Positions 26,246 through 33,778 of a DNA stretch of 58,873 bases are shown here, one piece after another. This DNA is from Bacteroidota bacterium (GTDB taxonomy: Bacteria; Bacteroidota; Bacteroidia; Sphingobacteriales; Sphingobacteriaceae), in the NCBI GenBank assembly GCA_013287375.1, contig JABDDX010000006.1, forward strand, positions 1-58,873, given 5' to 3'. The notes below the pieces were generated by a model. The model had not been told where the DNA came from, ran no database searches, and saw nothing but the letters and a program-made list of their open reading frames with translations. Position numbers and translations under genes: made by a program. Numbering within the stretch: the stretch's first letter is position 1; every line of letters begins with the position of its first letter.

Positions 26246-27250
26246 ATGACACTATCACCCACCACCGTAAACAAAAACATCTGGTTCGCTTTACTAACTG
26301 CGCTTTGTATCCTTGCAATCGGATTATTCCTAATGCACAAAGCCTCCCCGCTTCATCAAGATGCGGTAGCCAGCGGTTTCCTGTTCGATATGGTGATCAC
26401 CTTCCCGGTTGCATGGTATTTTTTGGTGATTCGTCCGCTTAAACTTCGTAAGTGGAGCATTCTGCTGGTTATAACCTGCTGCTGCACGGTTGCTTACCTT
26501 ATTCTGCCCACACATCAGCGCCATTATATTTTACAGCTGCGCGAACTGATCGCCCTGCCCGAACTTGCTCTGCTCATCTACACCCTCAGCAAAATCAGGC
26601 ACATCAGGCGCGAATACCGCCAATTGCAAGCCATCCTGCCCGATGTAGCCTACAACCTGCATCAAAGCATGGTCACCGTAATGGGTAATACCACCGCCAT
26701 AAAAATCATCGCTTCCGAACTTACCATATTACGTTTCGGACTCTTCTTCTGGAAGAAACAGCCAGCCATAACCGCATCCCACAGTTTCAGTATCCACCGC
26801 GAAATTGCTTACGCCAGCCTCTTCGGTGTAATTATATCCGTTTGCGCTATCGAACTGGTGGCTTTTCACCTGTTCCTATTACATTACAGCCACACCGCTG
26901 CGATCATTGTAACCATCCTCAGCATATACGGCACCCTATTCCTCATCGGCGATTTCGCCGCCATCATCCAAACCCCAGTACTTATCCTGCAAGATCGTAT
27001 CTTACTCCGCACCGGCCTCCGCTGGCGCGCCTTGGTAGATATCAGCAACATTGCCTCAACCCAAAAAGTAACCGACAGCTTTGAACCAACCCCTACCTGC
27101 TTCAACGGCGGACTAATGAAAAACCATGTAAACATCCTCTTCACCTTTGCCCAACCCGTACAAATAGAACGCCTGTACCGCAAACCCATCACCACCACCC
27201 AAATAGTAATGACCATTGATAGGGTTGAAGAACTAATAGCGATAATTTAA
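26246..27250 (+). CDS. multi-pass membrane protein of unknown function
   Basis: About 334 residues from ATG 26246 (MTLSPTTVNKNIWF); a TTG 24 bp upstream is the only longer option. Hydrophobic helices are visible near residues 15-33, 45-65, 70-90, 95-115, then after a hydrophilic stretch (RREYRQLQAILPDVAYNLHQ) two more near 195-240. The C-terminal 80 residues are cytoplasmic-like and begin with a PH-like phrase (QDRILLRTGLRWRALVDISNI). I do not recognise a named family. Neighbouring TetR may control it. Confidence 0.7.
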   Translation: MTLSPTTVNKNIWFALLTALCILAIGLFLMHKASPLHQDAVASGFLFDMVITFPVAWYFLVIRPLKLRKWSILLVITCCCTVAYLILPTHQRHYILQLRELIALPELALLIYTLSKIRHIRREYRQLQAILPDVAYNLHQSMVTVMGNTTAIKIIASELTILRFGLFFWKKQPAITASHSFSIHREIAYASLFGVIISVCAIELVAFHLFLLHYSHTAAIIVTILSIYGTLFLIGDFAAIIQTPVLILQDRILLRTGLRWRALVDISNIASTQKVTDSFEPTPTCFNGGLMKNHVNILFTFAQPVQIERLYRKPITTTQIVMTIDRVEELIAII

Positions 27251-27295
27251 GAGTTGAATTACAAAAAGGGCTATACTGTCATACTGGAAATCAAG

Positions 27296-27339
27296 TTCCC
27301 CTCTCGAGAGGGGCAAGGGGTGTGTTCTATAAGCGACAA
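27296..27339. repeat. family C repeat, copy 1
   Basis: CCCCTCTCGAGAGGGG palindrome followed by AAGGGGTGTGTTCTATAAGC. Near-identical copies are at 32532-32575 and 47815-47871. It is located just after two convergent stop codons. Confidence 0.8.
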
Positions 27340-27347
27340 TTATTGAA

Positions 27348-28205
27348 CTAAGTCATTTCCTCCATTTTCAACACCCGTTTCCGTAAAACAGAGGGTCTTG
27401 ATTTATGGTGATTATTAAAATAATTAGATAAGTGGCTTTCATCAGTAAAGCCAAACTCGGCAGCTATTTGTTTCATATTGACCTGACCGCTGTTTATCCG
27501 TCTTTCAATAAGTTTTGTGCGGTAGTTATTGATATAATCGCGATATGTGATTTCAAAATTCCGTTTAAAGTAGCCGCTGAAATAATTTACAGATATATTA
27601 AAATGCGCCGCCACATGCCGGGCCTGGTATTTTTGCGGATCGTAAATATTTTCGTGCAGGTATGAGATAAGCGCTTCCTTTTTAGGCAAGCCATTATCTA
27701 TCCGCTCGTCAAGCTTTAGGATAACTTCCTTTATCAGCCCAAAAATTGCTAATAGCTGCTGGTATACAAAAGGCGATGATGTCGGGGTTTTATATTTATC
27801 GTATAAAACAATATTATCTATGGCGTTATGCAGTATTGTTTTATACGGCTCCTCAAACTTAAGTTTAATTTCTTTTAACAATTTTTGTCGCATCACCAGT
27901 TCGGGCACTATGGTAAAGGATTCATTAAAAGAGGCGTGACTTTGGTGTTTAAAATAACTATCCGTAAACTTAATCATGATGAACCGGGTAATTTCATTTA
28001 TCCGGAAATGGTGCTGATCCTCCTGCGATATCACAAACAGATCACCCGCGCTATAAGGCATGCTAATATCATTAAGTACATGCACCCCATTGCCCGAATA
28101 GATGTACACCAGCTCATAATAGGTATGCCCGTGAACAGGCAGAGGATAAACTGTCCTTTCAAAATCGCTGACTAGTAAGGTATCATATTGTTTTAACCTG
28201 CTCAT
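27348..28205 (-). CDS. AraC family transcriptional regulator
   Basis: 285 residues from ATG 28205 (MSRLKQYDTLLV). An N-terminal cupin-like sensor domain (HGHTYYELVYIYSGNGVHVLN; the His/Tyr-rich strand is typical of sugar-sensing members) is followed by a C-terminal double helix-turn-helix (ARHVAAHFNISVNYFSGYFKR and MKQIAAEFGFTDESHLSNYF). Direct repeats of ATACAAGT exactly 21 bp apart lie in its leader, a layout usual for AraC sites, so autoregulation is likely. It is divergent from the small Fur-like gene. Confidence 0.9.
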   Translation of the reverse strand: MSRLKQYDTLLVSDFERTVYPLPVHGHTYYELVYIYSGNGVHVLNDISMPYSAGDLFVISQEDQHHFRINEITRFIMIKFTDSYFKHQSHASFNESFTIVPELVMRQKLLKEIKLKFEEPYKTILHNAIDNIVLYDKYKTPTSSPFVYQQLLAIFGLIKEVILKLDERIDNGLPKKEALISYLHENIYDPQKYQARHVAAHFNISVNYFSGYFKRNFEITYRDYINNYRTKLIERRINSGQVNMKQIAAEFGFTDESHLSNYFNNHHKSRPSVLRKRVLKMEEMT

Positions 28206-28214
28206 GGTATAAAT

Positions 28215-28243
28215 ATACAAGTTAATATCAAATTAATACAAGT
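28215..28243. promoter_or_regulatory. direct repeats ATACAAGT, likely AraC-type site
   Basis: ATACAAGT occurs at 28215-28222 and 28236-28243, offset by exactly 21 bp (two helical turns), directly upstream of the AraC gene start at 28205. Confidence 0.55.
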
Positions 28244-28259
28244 ATAAGGTTGTTAATAA

Positions 28260-28284
28260 GATTGAGCTTTGTATAAGCTCAATC
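28260..28284. promoter_or_regulatory. perfect 10-bp inverted repeat, candidate operator
   Basis: GATTGAGCTT (28260-28269), TGTAT, AAGCTCAATC (28275-28284). It ends 16 bp before the start of the Fur-like winged-helix gene, in the divergent region with the AraC gene. Confidence 0.55.
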
Positions 28285-28300
28285 ATCAAATTTATACCTC

Positions 28301-28675
28301 ATGACCACATATTATTATCAGCCGCTCCCCGATCTTCCCAAATCATTGCTCACTTATTTTAATCAGCAAGGTTATCCTCTCTCACTCAAAAAAAAGTATA
28401 TCATAGCGCAAATCTTAGTTTTAAACACCGATACAGATATTGACTTGTTATTATATAAAATAGGCACTTATTGCAGCAGTGTAAGCCGCTCAAGTGTTTA
28501 CATGGTACTGCAATGGATGGTTGCCAATGATTTGGCAATAAAAACCGTTTATAACGATGACCTGAAAGTTTACTATAAAGCGAATACTGAAAAGTTAATC
28601 AGCATAAATTTATCCCCATTGGCAGACGCTGCCGACTTTGGGCCTCACCTGCACTCTTTTGCAACAGGTGTTTAG
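28301..28675 (+). CDS. Fur-like winged-helix protein without metal domain
   Basis: A 124-residue protein. Residues about 20-95 read as the Fur N-terminal winged helix (KKYIIAQILVLNTDTDIDLL, then SVSRSSVYMVLQWMVANDLAI and a wing ending VYYKAN). The Fur dimerisation and metal-binding half is missing: the short tail has only one His pair (GPHLHSF) and no CxxC. It may bind DNA constitutively or be a distant family. A perfect palindrome lies just upstream and may be its operator. Confidence 0.6.
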   Translation: MTTYYYQPLPDLPKSLLTYFNQQGYPLSLKKKYIIAQILVLNTDTDIDLLLYKIGTYCSSVSRSSVYMVLQWMVANDLAIKTVYNDDLKVYYKANTEKLISINLSPLADAADFGPHLHSFATGV

Positions 28676-28707
28676 GATTGCACCAATAAGTATTTGCAGG
28701 CGGTTGT

Positions 28708-29082
28708 TTAAACGTTCACACCCTCACCCAGGTATTTCTGTGTGAGATTTATCAATTCATCCATATCAAAAGGTTTAGCCAAATAGGCATCGGCCAAACT
28801 GTAACGGGCCACGTTGGCAATATTCAAATCTGCCGACATCATAATGATAGGGATCTTTTTAGTATGCGGATCTGTTTTAAGGGCAAGGCACAGGTCGCCC
28901 CCCATTTTTTTGTGTAACCAATGATCCAGTATAATAAGGTCAGGGGCCAACGCATAAACCTCGCTGGTTTCCAGTGCTTCGGGGGCGCTCATCACATGGA
29001 TATTCATACCTGATAATATCAGCTCAATCGTTTCCAAAATACCAGCATCGTCTTCTATAATTAGCACCGTCTTTTTTATCAT
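28708..29082 (-). CDS. single-domain response regulator
   Basis: A 124-residue receiver domain with no output domain. Acidic pair D11-D12, phospho-acceptor D53 (LIILDHW), S83 in place of Thr (MMSAD) and K103 (LAKPF) are all present, so it should accept phosphate. No histidine kinase is adjacent; it may act in a phosphorelay or by protein contact. The start is at 29082 (MIKKTVLIIEDD). Confidence 0.92.
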   Translation of the reverse strand: MIKKTVLIIEDDAGILETIELILSGMNIHVMSAPEALETSEVYALAPDLIILDHWLHKKMGGDLCLALKTDPHTKKIPIIMMSADLNIANVARYSLADAYLAKPFDMDELINLTQKYLGEGVNV

Positions 29083-29260
29083 ACTTTTATCATGCTGTTA
29101 ATCATTAATTAATAGACTGCTTTCTGCGACATTTATTGTGCCGCAGGTTCAGTAAACACAATTACCCCATAGATGTTTGCCATAATATGTAAATACTACA
29201 GCACATTTAATTAAAAATGCAACAGTTATTTTTATAATTAAATACCTTAACTACAGCATT

Positions 29261-29329
29261 GGGGATTATAAACCTGCCTGCGGTAGGCAGACGTTTAGCC
29301 AGGTTTTGCAGAGCCGCAGGTAACGCCCC
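29261..29329. repeat. nested palindromic element
   Basis: Outer GGGG (29261-29264) and CCCC (29326-29329) enclose AACCTGC/GCAGGT, and an inner CTGCCTGC-GGTA-GGCAG hairpin. It is non-coding and lies between the response-regulator promoter side and the riboswitch. Confidence 0.55.
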
Positions 29330-29411
29330 ATAAAATCAATCCGCATAAAACTCGTTCCTATTACTTATCTTTACACCCGATGTAAGTTCTTTACTTTATT
29401 TCTTCATCAAC

Positions 29412-29585
29412 CGGTATAGGTTTTACTTAATTGTAGATTAATAGGGAATCGTGTGCAAATCACGAGCTGTCGCGCAACTGTAAGTAACACAAAAGGTTTT
29501 TGCCAATAATTGTCCACTGTCCGTTAACTAACGGATGGGAAGGACGGCAAAAATGTTACAAAGTCAGGAGACCTGCCATATACTG
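29412..29585 (+). ncRNA. cobalamin (B12) riboswitch
   Basis: P1 is formed by CGGTATA (29412-29418) with TATACTG (29579-29585). Inside are the conserved blocks AATAGGGAATCGTGTGCAAAT, the core CTGTCGCGCAACTGTAA and the end GTCAGGAGACCTGCC, in the order expected for a cobalamin aptamer. It precedes metE by about 180 nt and should repress it when B12 is plentiful. The expression platform is not clear; a strong terminator was not seen. Confidence 0.93.
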
Positions 29586-29763
29586 AATTGACAATGCTTT
29601 CGCGGTATGAAGCTTTTGGTCAGGTTATGGTTTGTTTTTATTGGGTACGGATAATTCTGTTCCCCCACTCCACCCACCTCCCACTCTCTTCATCCACAGG
29701 CATTTTATTGAAGTTTAGCTAAAGGGCTTTTAACAGGTTTAATTTATTTAATCATTAAAAGAA

Positions 29764-32085
29764 ATGCTAACACAAAATTTGGGCTACCCGCGCATTGGTA
29801 GTCAGCGTGAGCTAAAAAAGGTCTGCGAAAACTATTGGGCAGGCAAAACCGCGTACAGCAATGTATTGCAGGTAGGAAAAAACATCCGCCACGAAAATTG
29901 GCAGATACAAAAGGATGCAGGTATCGATCTGATCCCATCAAACGATTTTTCGTTTTATGATCATGTATTGGATCATTCCTTCATGTTTAGCGCTATACCG
30001 CAGCGTTACTATGATGTGATCCATCAATCAGGCAATACCGAGCTTGATTTATACTTCGCCATGGCCCGTGGCTACCAAAAAGATGGATTGGACATTACCG
30101 CCATGGAAATGACGAAATGGTTTGATACCAATTACCATTACATAGTACCTGAATTTTATAAAGATCAGCAGTTTAAACTGTTCAGCACTAAAATAATTGA
30201 TGAGTTTTATGAGGCCAAGCAACTAGGCATCATCACCAAACCTGTGCTTATCGGTCCGATAACCTACCTGTTATTAGGCAAAGAAAAAGAGACTGGTTTT
30301 GATAAGATAGACCTGATAAAAAACCTGTTACCGGTTTATGTGGACATTCTTAAAAAACTTCAGGATCTTAAAGCTGAGTGGATTCAGTTTGACGAGCCTT
30401 TCCTGGCTTTGGATCTGGATGAAAAAACCCAGCAAGTTTACCGCGACACCTACAAATACTTACGAAAAACATTCCCGAATTTAAAATTTGTTCTATCTAC
30501 CTACTTCGATCGCTTAGGCAACAATACCGAGCTGGCTACCTCACTGCCGGTTGATGCCCTGCACGTTGATTTAGTGCGCGCGCCGCAGCAATTGGATGAA
30601 GTAATTACCCATTTGCACGCTGATACCATCCTGTCATTAGGTTTGGTTGATGGCCGCAACATCTGGAAAAATGACTTTGAAGCCTCGCTTGCTATCATCC
30701 AAAAAGTAAAAGAAAAATTGGGCAGTAACCGTGTTTGGATAGCCTCATCATGCTCATTGATCCACTCGCCATGCGATTTGAAGAATGAGACCAACGAAGC
30801 AGTTTTAACTCCCGAGATTAAACAATGGCTGGCCTTCGCTAAACAAAAAATAAGCGAAATAGTAACGCTTAAACACCTGGCAAGCGAAAACTCCGGCGTT
30901 AGCCACCAATACCATCTGGCCGAAAATCAGTTCGCCAACATCACCCGCAGAAATTCAGCGCTGATACATAATCCTGCGGTAAAAACTCGCGTGAGCAAAA
31001 TAACTGATGCTGATGCGAGTCGTTTAAACACCTTCCCGGTACGTAAACAGTTACAGCAGCAATTGTTAAATCTGCCTTTGTTTGCTACCACCACCATTGG
31101 TTCGTTCCCGCAAACTAAGGAAGTACGTGGCTGGCGTGCCCAATTGAAAAAAGGCGCTATAACCGAATCAGAATATAATACATTTATCGCAGAAGAAACC
31201 CAAAAGGCTGTAAAATGGCAGGAAGAAATCGACCTGGATGTTTTAGTACACGGCGAATTTGAGCGTAACGATATGGTGGAATATTTCGGCGAGCAATTGG
31301 CTGGTTTTACCTTTACCGCTAACGGCTGGGTGCAAAGCTACGGCAGCCGCTGTGTTAAGCCCCCTATTATTTATGGTGATGTATCGCGCCCCAAGGCCAT
31401 GACCGTTAAATGGTCGGCTTATGCGCAATCGCTTACTGATAAATGGATGAAGGGTATGTTAACCGGCCCCGTAACCATTCTGCAATGGTCGTTTGTTAGG
31501 AATGATCAGCCACGTTCAGAAACCTGTACGCAGATTGCCTTAGCTATACGCGATGAGGTGGTTGATTTGGAAACCGCAGGCATCAAGATCATCCAGATTG
31601 ATGAACCCGCCATCCGCGAAGGCCTGCCCCTACGCAAACAGGATTGGGCAACTTATCTCGATTGGGCGGTGAAAGCCTTCCGCATTTCCGCCAGCGGCGT
31701 GCAGGATGATACCCAGATTCACACCCACATGTGTTACTCCGAGTTTAACGACATCATCCAGAACATTGCTGATATGGATGCCGACGTGATCACCATTGAA
31801 ACCTCCCGTTCGCAAATGGAGCTGCTGGATGTATTCGCCGATTTTAAATACCCTAACGAGATTGGCCCCGGTGTATACGATATCCACTCACCCCGCGTAC
31901 CGAACGCTGCCGAGATGGTTGACTTGCTCAAAAAAGCAAAGGCTGTTATCCCCGATCAGCAACTTTGGGTAAACCCCGATTGCGGCCTCAAAACCCGCGG
32001 ATGGGACGAAACCAGGAAAGCCCTGATCGAGATGGTATCAGCCGCCAAAGAAATGCGCGCCGCTGTTAGCGAAACCATCAGCTAA
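29764..32085 (+). CDS. metE: cobalamin-independent methionine synthase
   Basis: Transfers methyl from 5-methyltetrahydrofolate-polyglutamate to homocysteine. The 773-residue chain has the N-terminal folate domain (NLGYPRIGSQRELKKVCENYW) and a C-terminal catalytic domain with TTTIGSFPQTKEVRGWR. The zinc ligands appear in HTHMCYSEFNDI (His and Cys) and NPDCGLKTR (Cys), with a Glu in between. Control by the B12 riboswitch upstream fits the presence of a B12-dependent MetH elsewhere. A terminator follows at 32094. Confidence 0.97.
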   Translation: MLTQNLGYPRIGSQRELKKVCENYWAGKTAYSNVLQVGKNIRHENWQIQKDAGIDLIPSNDFSFYDHVLDHSFMFSAIPQRYYDVIHQSGNTELDLYFAMARGYQKDGLDITAMEMTKWFDTNYHYIVPEFYKDQQFKLFSTKIIDEFYEAKQLGIITKPVLIGPITYLLLGKEKETGFDKIDLIKNLLPVYVDILKKLQDLKAEWIQFDEPFLALDLDEKTQQVYRDTYKYLRKTFPNLKFVLSTYFDRLGNNTELATSLPVDALHVDLVRAPQQLDEVITHLHADTILSLGLVDGRNIWKNDFEASLAIIQKVKEKLGSNRVWIASSCSLIHSPCDLKNETNEAVLTPEIKQWLAFAKQKISEIVTLKHLASENSGVSHQYHLAENQFANITRRNSALIHNPAVKTRVSKITDADASRLNTFPVRKQLQQQLLNLPLFATTTIGSFPQTKEVRGWRAQLKKGAITESEYNTFIAEETQKAVKWQEEIDLDVLVHGEFERNDMVEYFGEQLAGFTFTANGWVQSYGSRCVKPPIIYGDVSRPKAMTVKWSAYAQSLTDKWMKGMLTGPVTILQWSFVRNDQPRSETCTQIALAIRDEVVDLETAGIKIIQIDEPAIREGLPLRKQDWATYLDWAVKAFRISASGVQDDTQIHTHMCYSEFNDIIQNIADMDADVITIETSRSQMELLDVFADFKYPNEIGPGVYDIHSPRVPNAAEMVDLLKKAKAVIPDQQLWVNPDCGLKTRGWDETRKALIEMVSAAKEMRAAVSETIS

Positions 32086-32093
32086 ATAAACAC

Positions 32094-32124
32094 AAACAGG
32101 CAGGGATATTTCCTGCCTGTTTTA
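32094..32124 (+). terminator. intrinsic terminator of metE
   Basis: AAACAGGCAGG (32094-32104) pairs with CCTGCCTGTTT (32112-32122), an 11-bp perfect stem with a T-rich tail, 9 bp after the metE stop. Confidence 0.85.
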
Positions 32125-32137
32125 TTAAACTTGTATC

Positions 32138-32524
32138 ATGACTTTAGAAGAAAGAATAAACGCATCCGAAACCCGCATTTTTAAAACCGTTTTCCCCAAC
32201 ACCACCAACCATTACGATACCCTGTTTGGCGGCGAAGCCATGCGCATGATGGATGAAGTTGCCTTTATTGCCGCCACCCGCTTCAGCAGGCAGGTAATGG
32301 TTACCGTAAGCAGCGACAAGATCGACTTCAAAAAGCCCATCCCCGCAGGCACCTTTGTGGAGTTGGTGGCCCGCGTAACCCATGTAGGTAACACCAGCCT
32401 AAAGGTAACCGTCGAGATCTACATTGAGCAAATGTATGCCGAAGGCCGCGAACTCGCCGTACACGGCAGCTTTGCCCTCGTAGCTATCGACGAACATAAA
32501 AAACCCATAAAAATCATCAACTAA
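32138..32524 (+). CDS. acyl-CoA thioesterase, hotdog fold
   Basis: A 128-residue YciA/BACH-type thioesterase. TNHYDTLFGGEAMRMMDEVAF near residues 21-41 holds the helix with the conserved catalytic Asp of hotdog thioesterases, followed by SSDKIDFKKPIPAGTFVEL. It hydrolyses acyl-CoA; chain-length preference cannot be read. The metE terminator lies just upstream, so it has its own promoter. Confidence 0.87.
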   Translation: MTLEERINASETRIFKTVFPNTTNHYDTLFGGEAMRMMDEVAFIAATRFSRQVMVTVSSDKIDFKKPIPAGTFVELVARVTHVGNTSLKVTVEIYIEQMYAEGRELAVHGSFALVAIDEHKKPIKIIN

Positions 32525-32531
32525 AAATCAG

Positions 32532-32575
32532 TTACCCTCTCGAGAGGGGCCAGGGGTGTGTTCTACAAGCGACAA
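32532..32575. repeat. family C repeat, copy 2
   Basis: TTACCCTCTCGAGAGGGG then CCAGGGGTGTGTTCTACAAG. It begins 8 bp after the thioesterase stop; matches 27296-27339. Confidence 0.8.
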
Positions 32576-32613
32576 ACTGTACTATCACACAAGTGAAACA
32601 CATGGTACTTTTA

Positions 32614-32650
32614 CTACCGCAACCGTCCCGCTTGTGGCAACCATACAAGG
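32614..32650. repeat. family D repeat, single copy
   Basis: CTACCGCAACCGTCCCGCTT followed by GTGGCAACCATACAAGG. Sister copies at 33562-33652 form a full hairpin. Confidence 0.75.
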
Positions 32651-32739
32651 TCAATTATGATAAGTACTGGGCAATAGCATAATTCCCCTTTTAAGAATTT
32701 GAATAGCTGATTGTTTTATTAACCCGAAAAATATTTCAA

Positions 32740-32747
32740 TACATTTG
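32740..32747 (+). promoter_or_regulatory. -7 box of the HAD phosphatase gene
   Basis: TACATTTG matches TAnnTTTG, 21 bp before ATG 32769. A TTGTTTT stretch at 32711-32717 may be the -33 element. The box overlaps a TTG that would otherwise be read as an earlier start, which supports the ATG. Confidence 0.55.
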
Positions 32748-32768
32748 CGGCCTAGAACACTTATCGAA

Positions 32769-33545
32769 ATGAAAAACGGCCTTTTAATTGACATGGACGG
32801 TGTCATATACAGCGGTGAACAACTTATTCATGGTGCTGATCGCTTTATTAATGATCTGGTTAAATCTGATATCCCTTTTGCCTTCATGACAAACAATAGT
32901 CAAAGAACAAGCCTTGAGGTAGTCAGAAAGTTACAGCGACTTGGGATTACAGTCGAAACCCGCCATATTTATACAAGCGCGATGGCCACCGGAAAGTTTT
33001 TAGGGGATCAAAGCCCTAATAGTACGGCTTATGTTCTTGGCGAAGGCGGCCTGCTGACGAGTTTACACGAAAATGGCATTACATTGGTGGATTCTGATCC
33101 GGAATTTGTTGTGCTGGGAGAAGGCCGAAACTTTACACTTGAAATGGTGCAACGTGCTGTTGATATGATTTTAGCTGGCGCTAAGTTTATTACTACGAAT
33201 CGCGACCCTTCACCAAAGAAACCGGGTTGGAATAACCTTGGGATCGCGGCAACTACAGCGATGATAGAGGAAGCTACAGGAAGAAAAGCCTTTGTAACAG
33301 GAAAACCGAGCCCCGTAATGATGCGGTCTGCCCGCAAATTCCTTGGACTGGAAACTGCAGAAACAACAGTTATTGGCGATACGATGGAAACCGATATACA
33401 AGGAGGGGTGCAAATGGGTTATAAAACAATCCTGGTATTATCAGGAATAGCCAGCAAAGAACAATTAGGCTATCATGCTTTTAAACCAGACATGATTGCC
33501 AGCTCTGTAGACAAAATCACTTTCCCTCTAAAGTGGTGGCAATAA
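32769..33545 (+). CDS. HAD-IIA family (NagD-like) phosphatase
   Basis: 258 residues from ATG 32769 (MKNGLLIDMDGVIYSGE). HAD motif I DMDGV (Asp8 nucleophile, Asp10), motif II FMTNNSQR, a C2-type cap in the middle, motif III Lys in VTGKPSP and motif IV GDTMETDIQGG are all present. NagD-like enzymes hydrolyse nucleotides or sugar phosphates; the substrate is unknown. The earlier TTG start is rejected because the promoter overlaps it. Confidence 0.9.
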   Translation: MKNGLLIDMDGVIYSGEQLIHGADRFINDLVKSDIPFAFMTNNSQRTSLEVVRKLQRLGITVETRHIYTSAMATGKFLGDQSPNSTAYVLGEGGLLTSLHENGITLVDSDPEFVVLGEGRNFTLEMVQRAVDMILAGAKFITTNRDPSPKKPGWNNLGIAATTAMIEEATGRKAFVTGKPSPVMMRSARKFLGLETAETTVIGDTMETDIQGGVQMGYKTILVLSGIASKEQLGYHAFKPDMIASSVDKITFPLKWWQ

Positions 33546-33561
33546 GCAGCATAAGCTCTTT

Positions 33562-33652
33562 GCTACCGCAAGCGTCCCGCTTGTGGTAAACATGCAAAGC
33601 AATTAAATAAGCGTAGTAAGCATAAACCCACAAGCGGGACGCTTGCGGTAGC
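33562..33652. repeat. family D repeat, 25-bp palindrome
   Basis: The arms 33562-33586 and 33628-33652 are perfectly complementary over 25 bp (GCTACCGCAAGCGTCCCGCT start, GGGACGCTTGCGGTAGC end). It lies directly after the HAD phosphatase stop and may terminate transcription. Confidence 0.85.
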
Positions 33653-33674
33653 GGGGTAACGTCGTGTTCTTACC

Positions 33675-33733
33675 CCCCGCTGTCCGAAGTCTCCGACTTC
33701 GAACGACTATGCCTGTAGTTTGCAACTACAGGC
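33675..33733. repeat. family E repeat, copy 1
   Basis: Two small hairpins: CGAAGTC-TCC-GACTTCG and GCCTGTAGTT-TGC-AACTACAGGC. A near copy is at 43501-43558; partial copies are at 35170-35214 and 45861-45888. Confidence 0.8.
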
Positions 33734-33747
33734 CATACCCAAAACAA

Positions 33748-33775
33748 AAAAGGGGCTGATCGCTCAGCCCCTTTT
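33748..33775 (-). terminator. intrinsic terminator of the alginate-lyase-like gene
   Basis: AAAAGGGGCTGA (33748-33759), TCGC, TCAGCCCCTTTT (33764-33775), a perfect 12-bp stem. On the minus strand it is followed by a T-run (TTTTTTGTTTT), 3 bp after the gene's stop. Confidence 0.88.
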
Positions 33776-33778
33776 CTT

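Noticed and set aside
26842..27216. Proline/His-rich and other long ORFs overlapping the membrane-protein gene
   Set aside because: They are out-of-frame shadows of a CG-rich coding stretch; the main frame has regular membrane helices.
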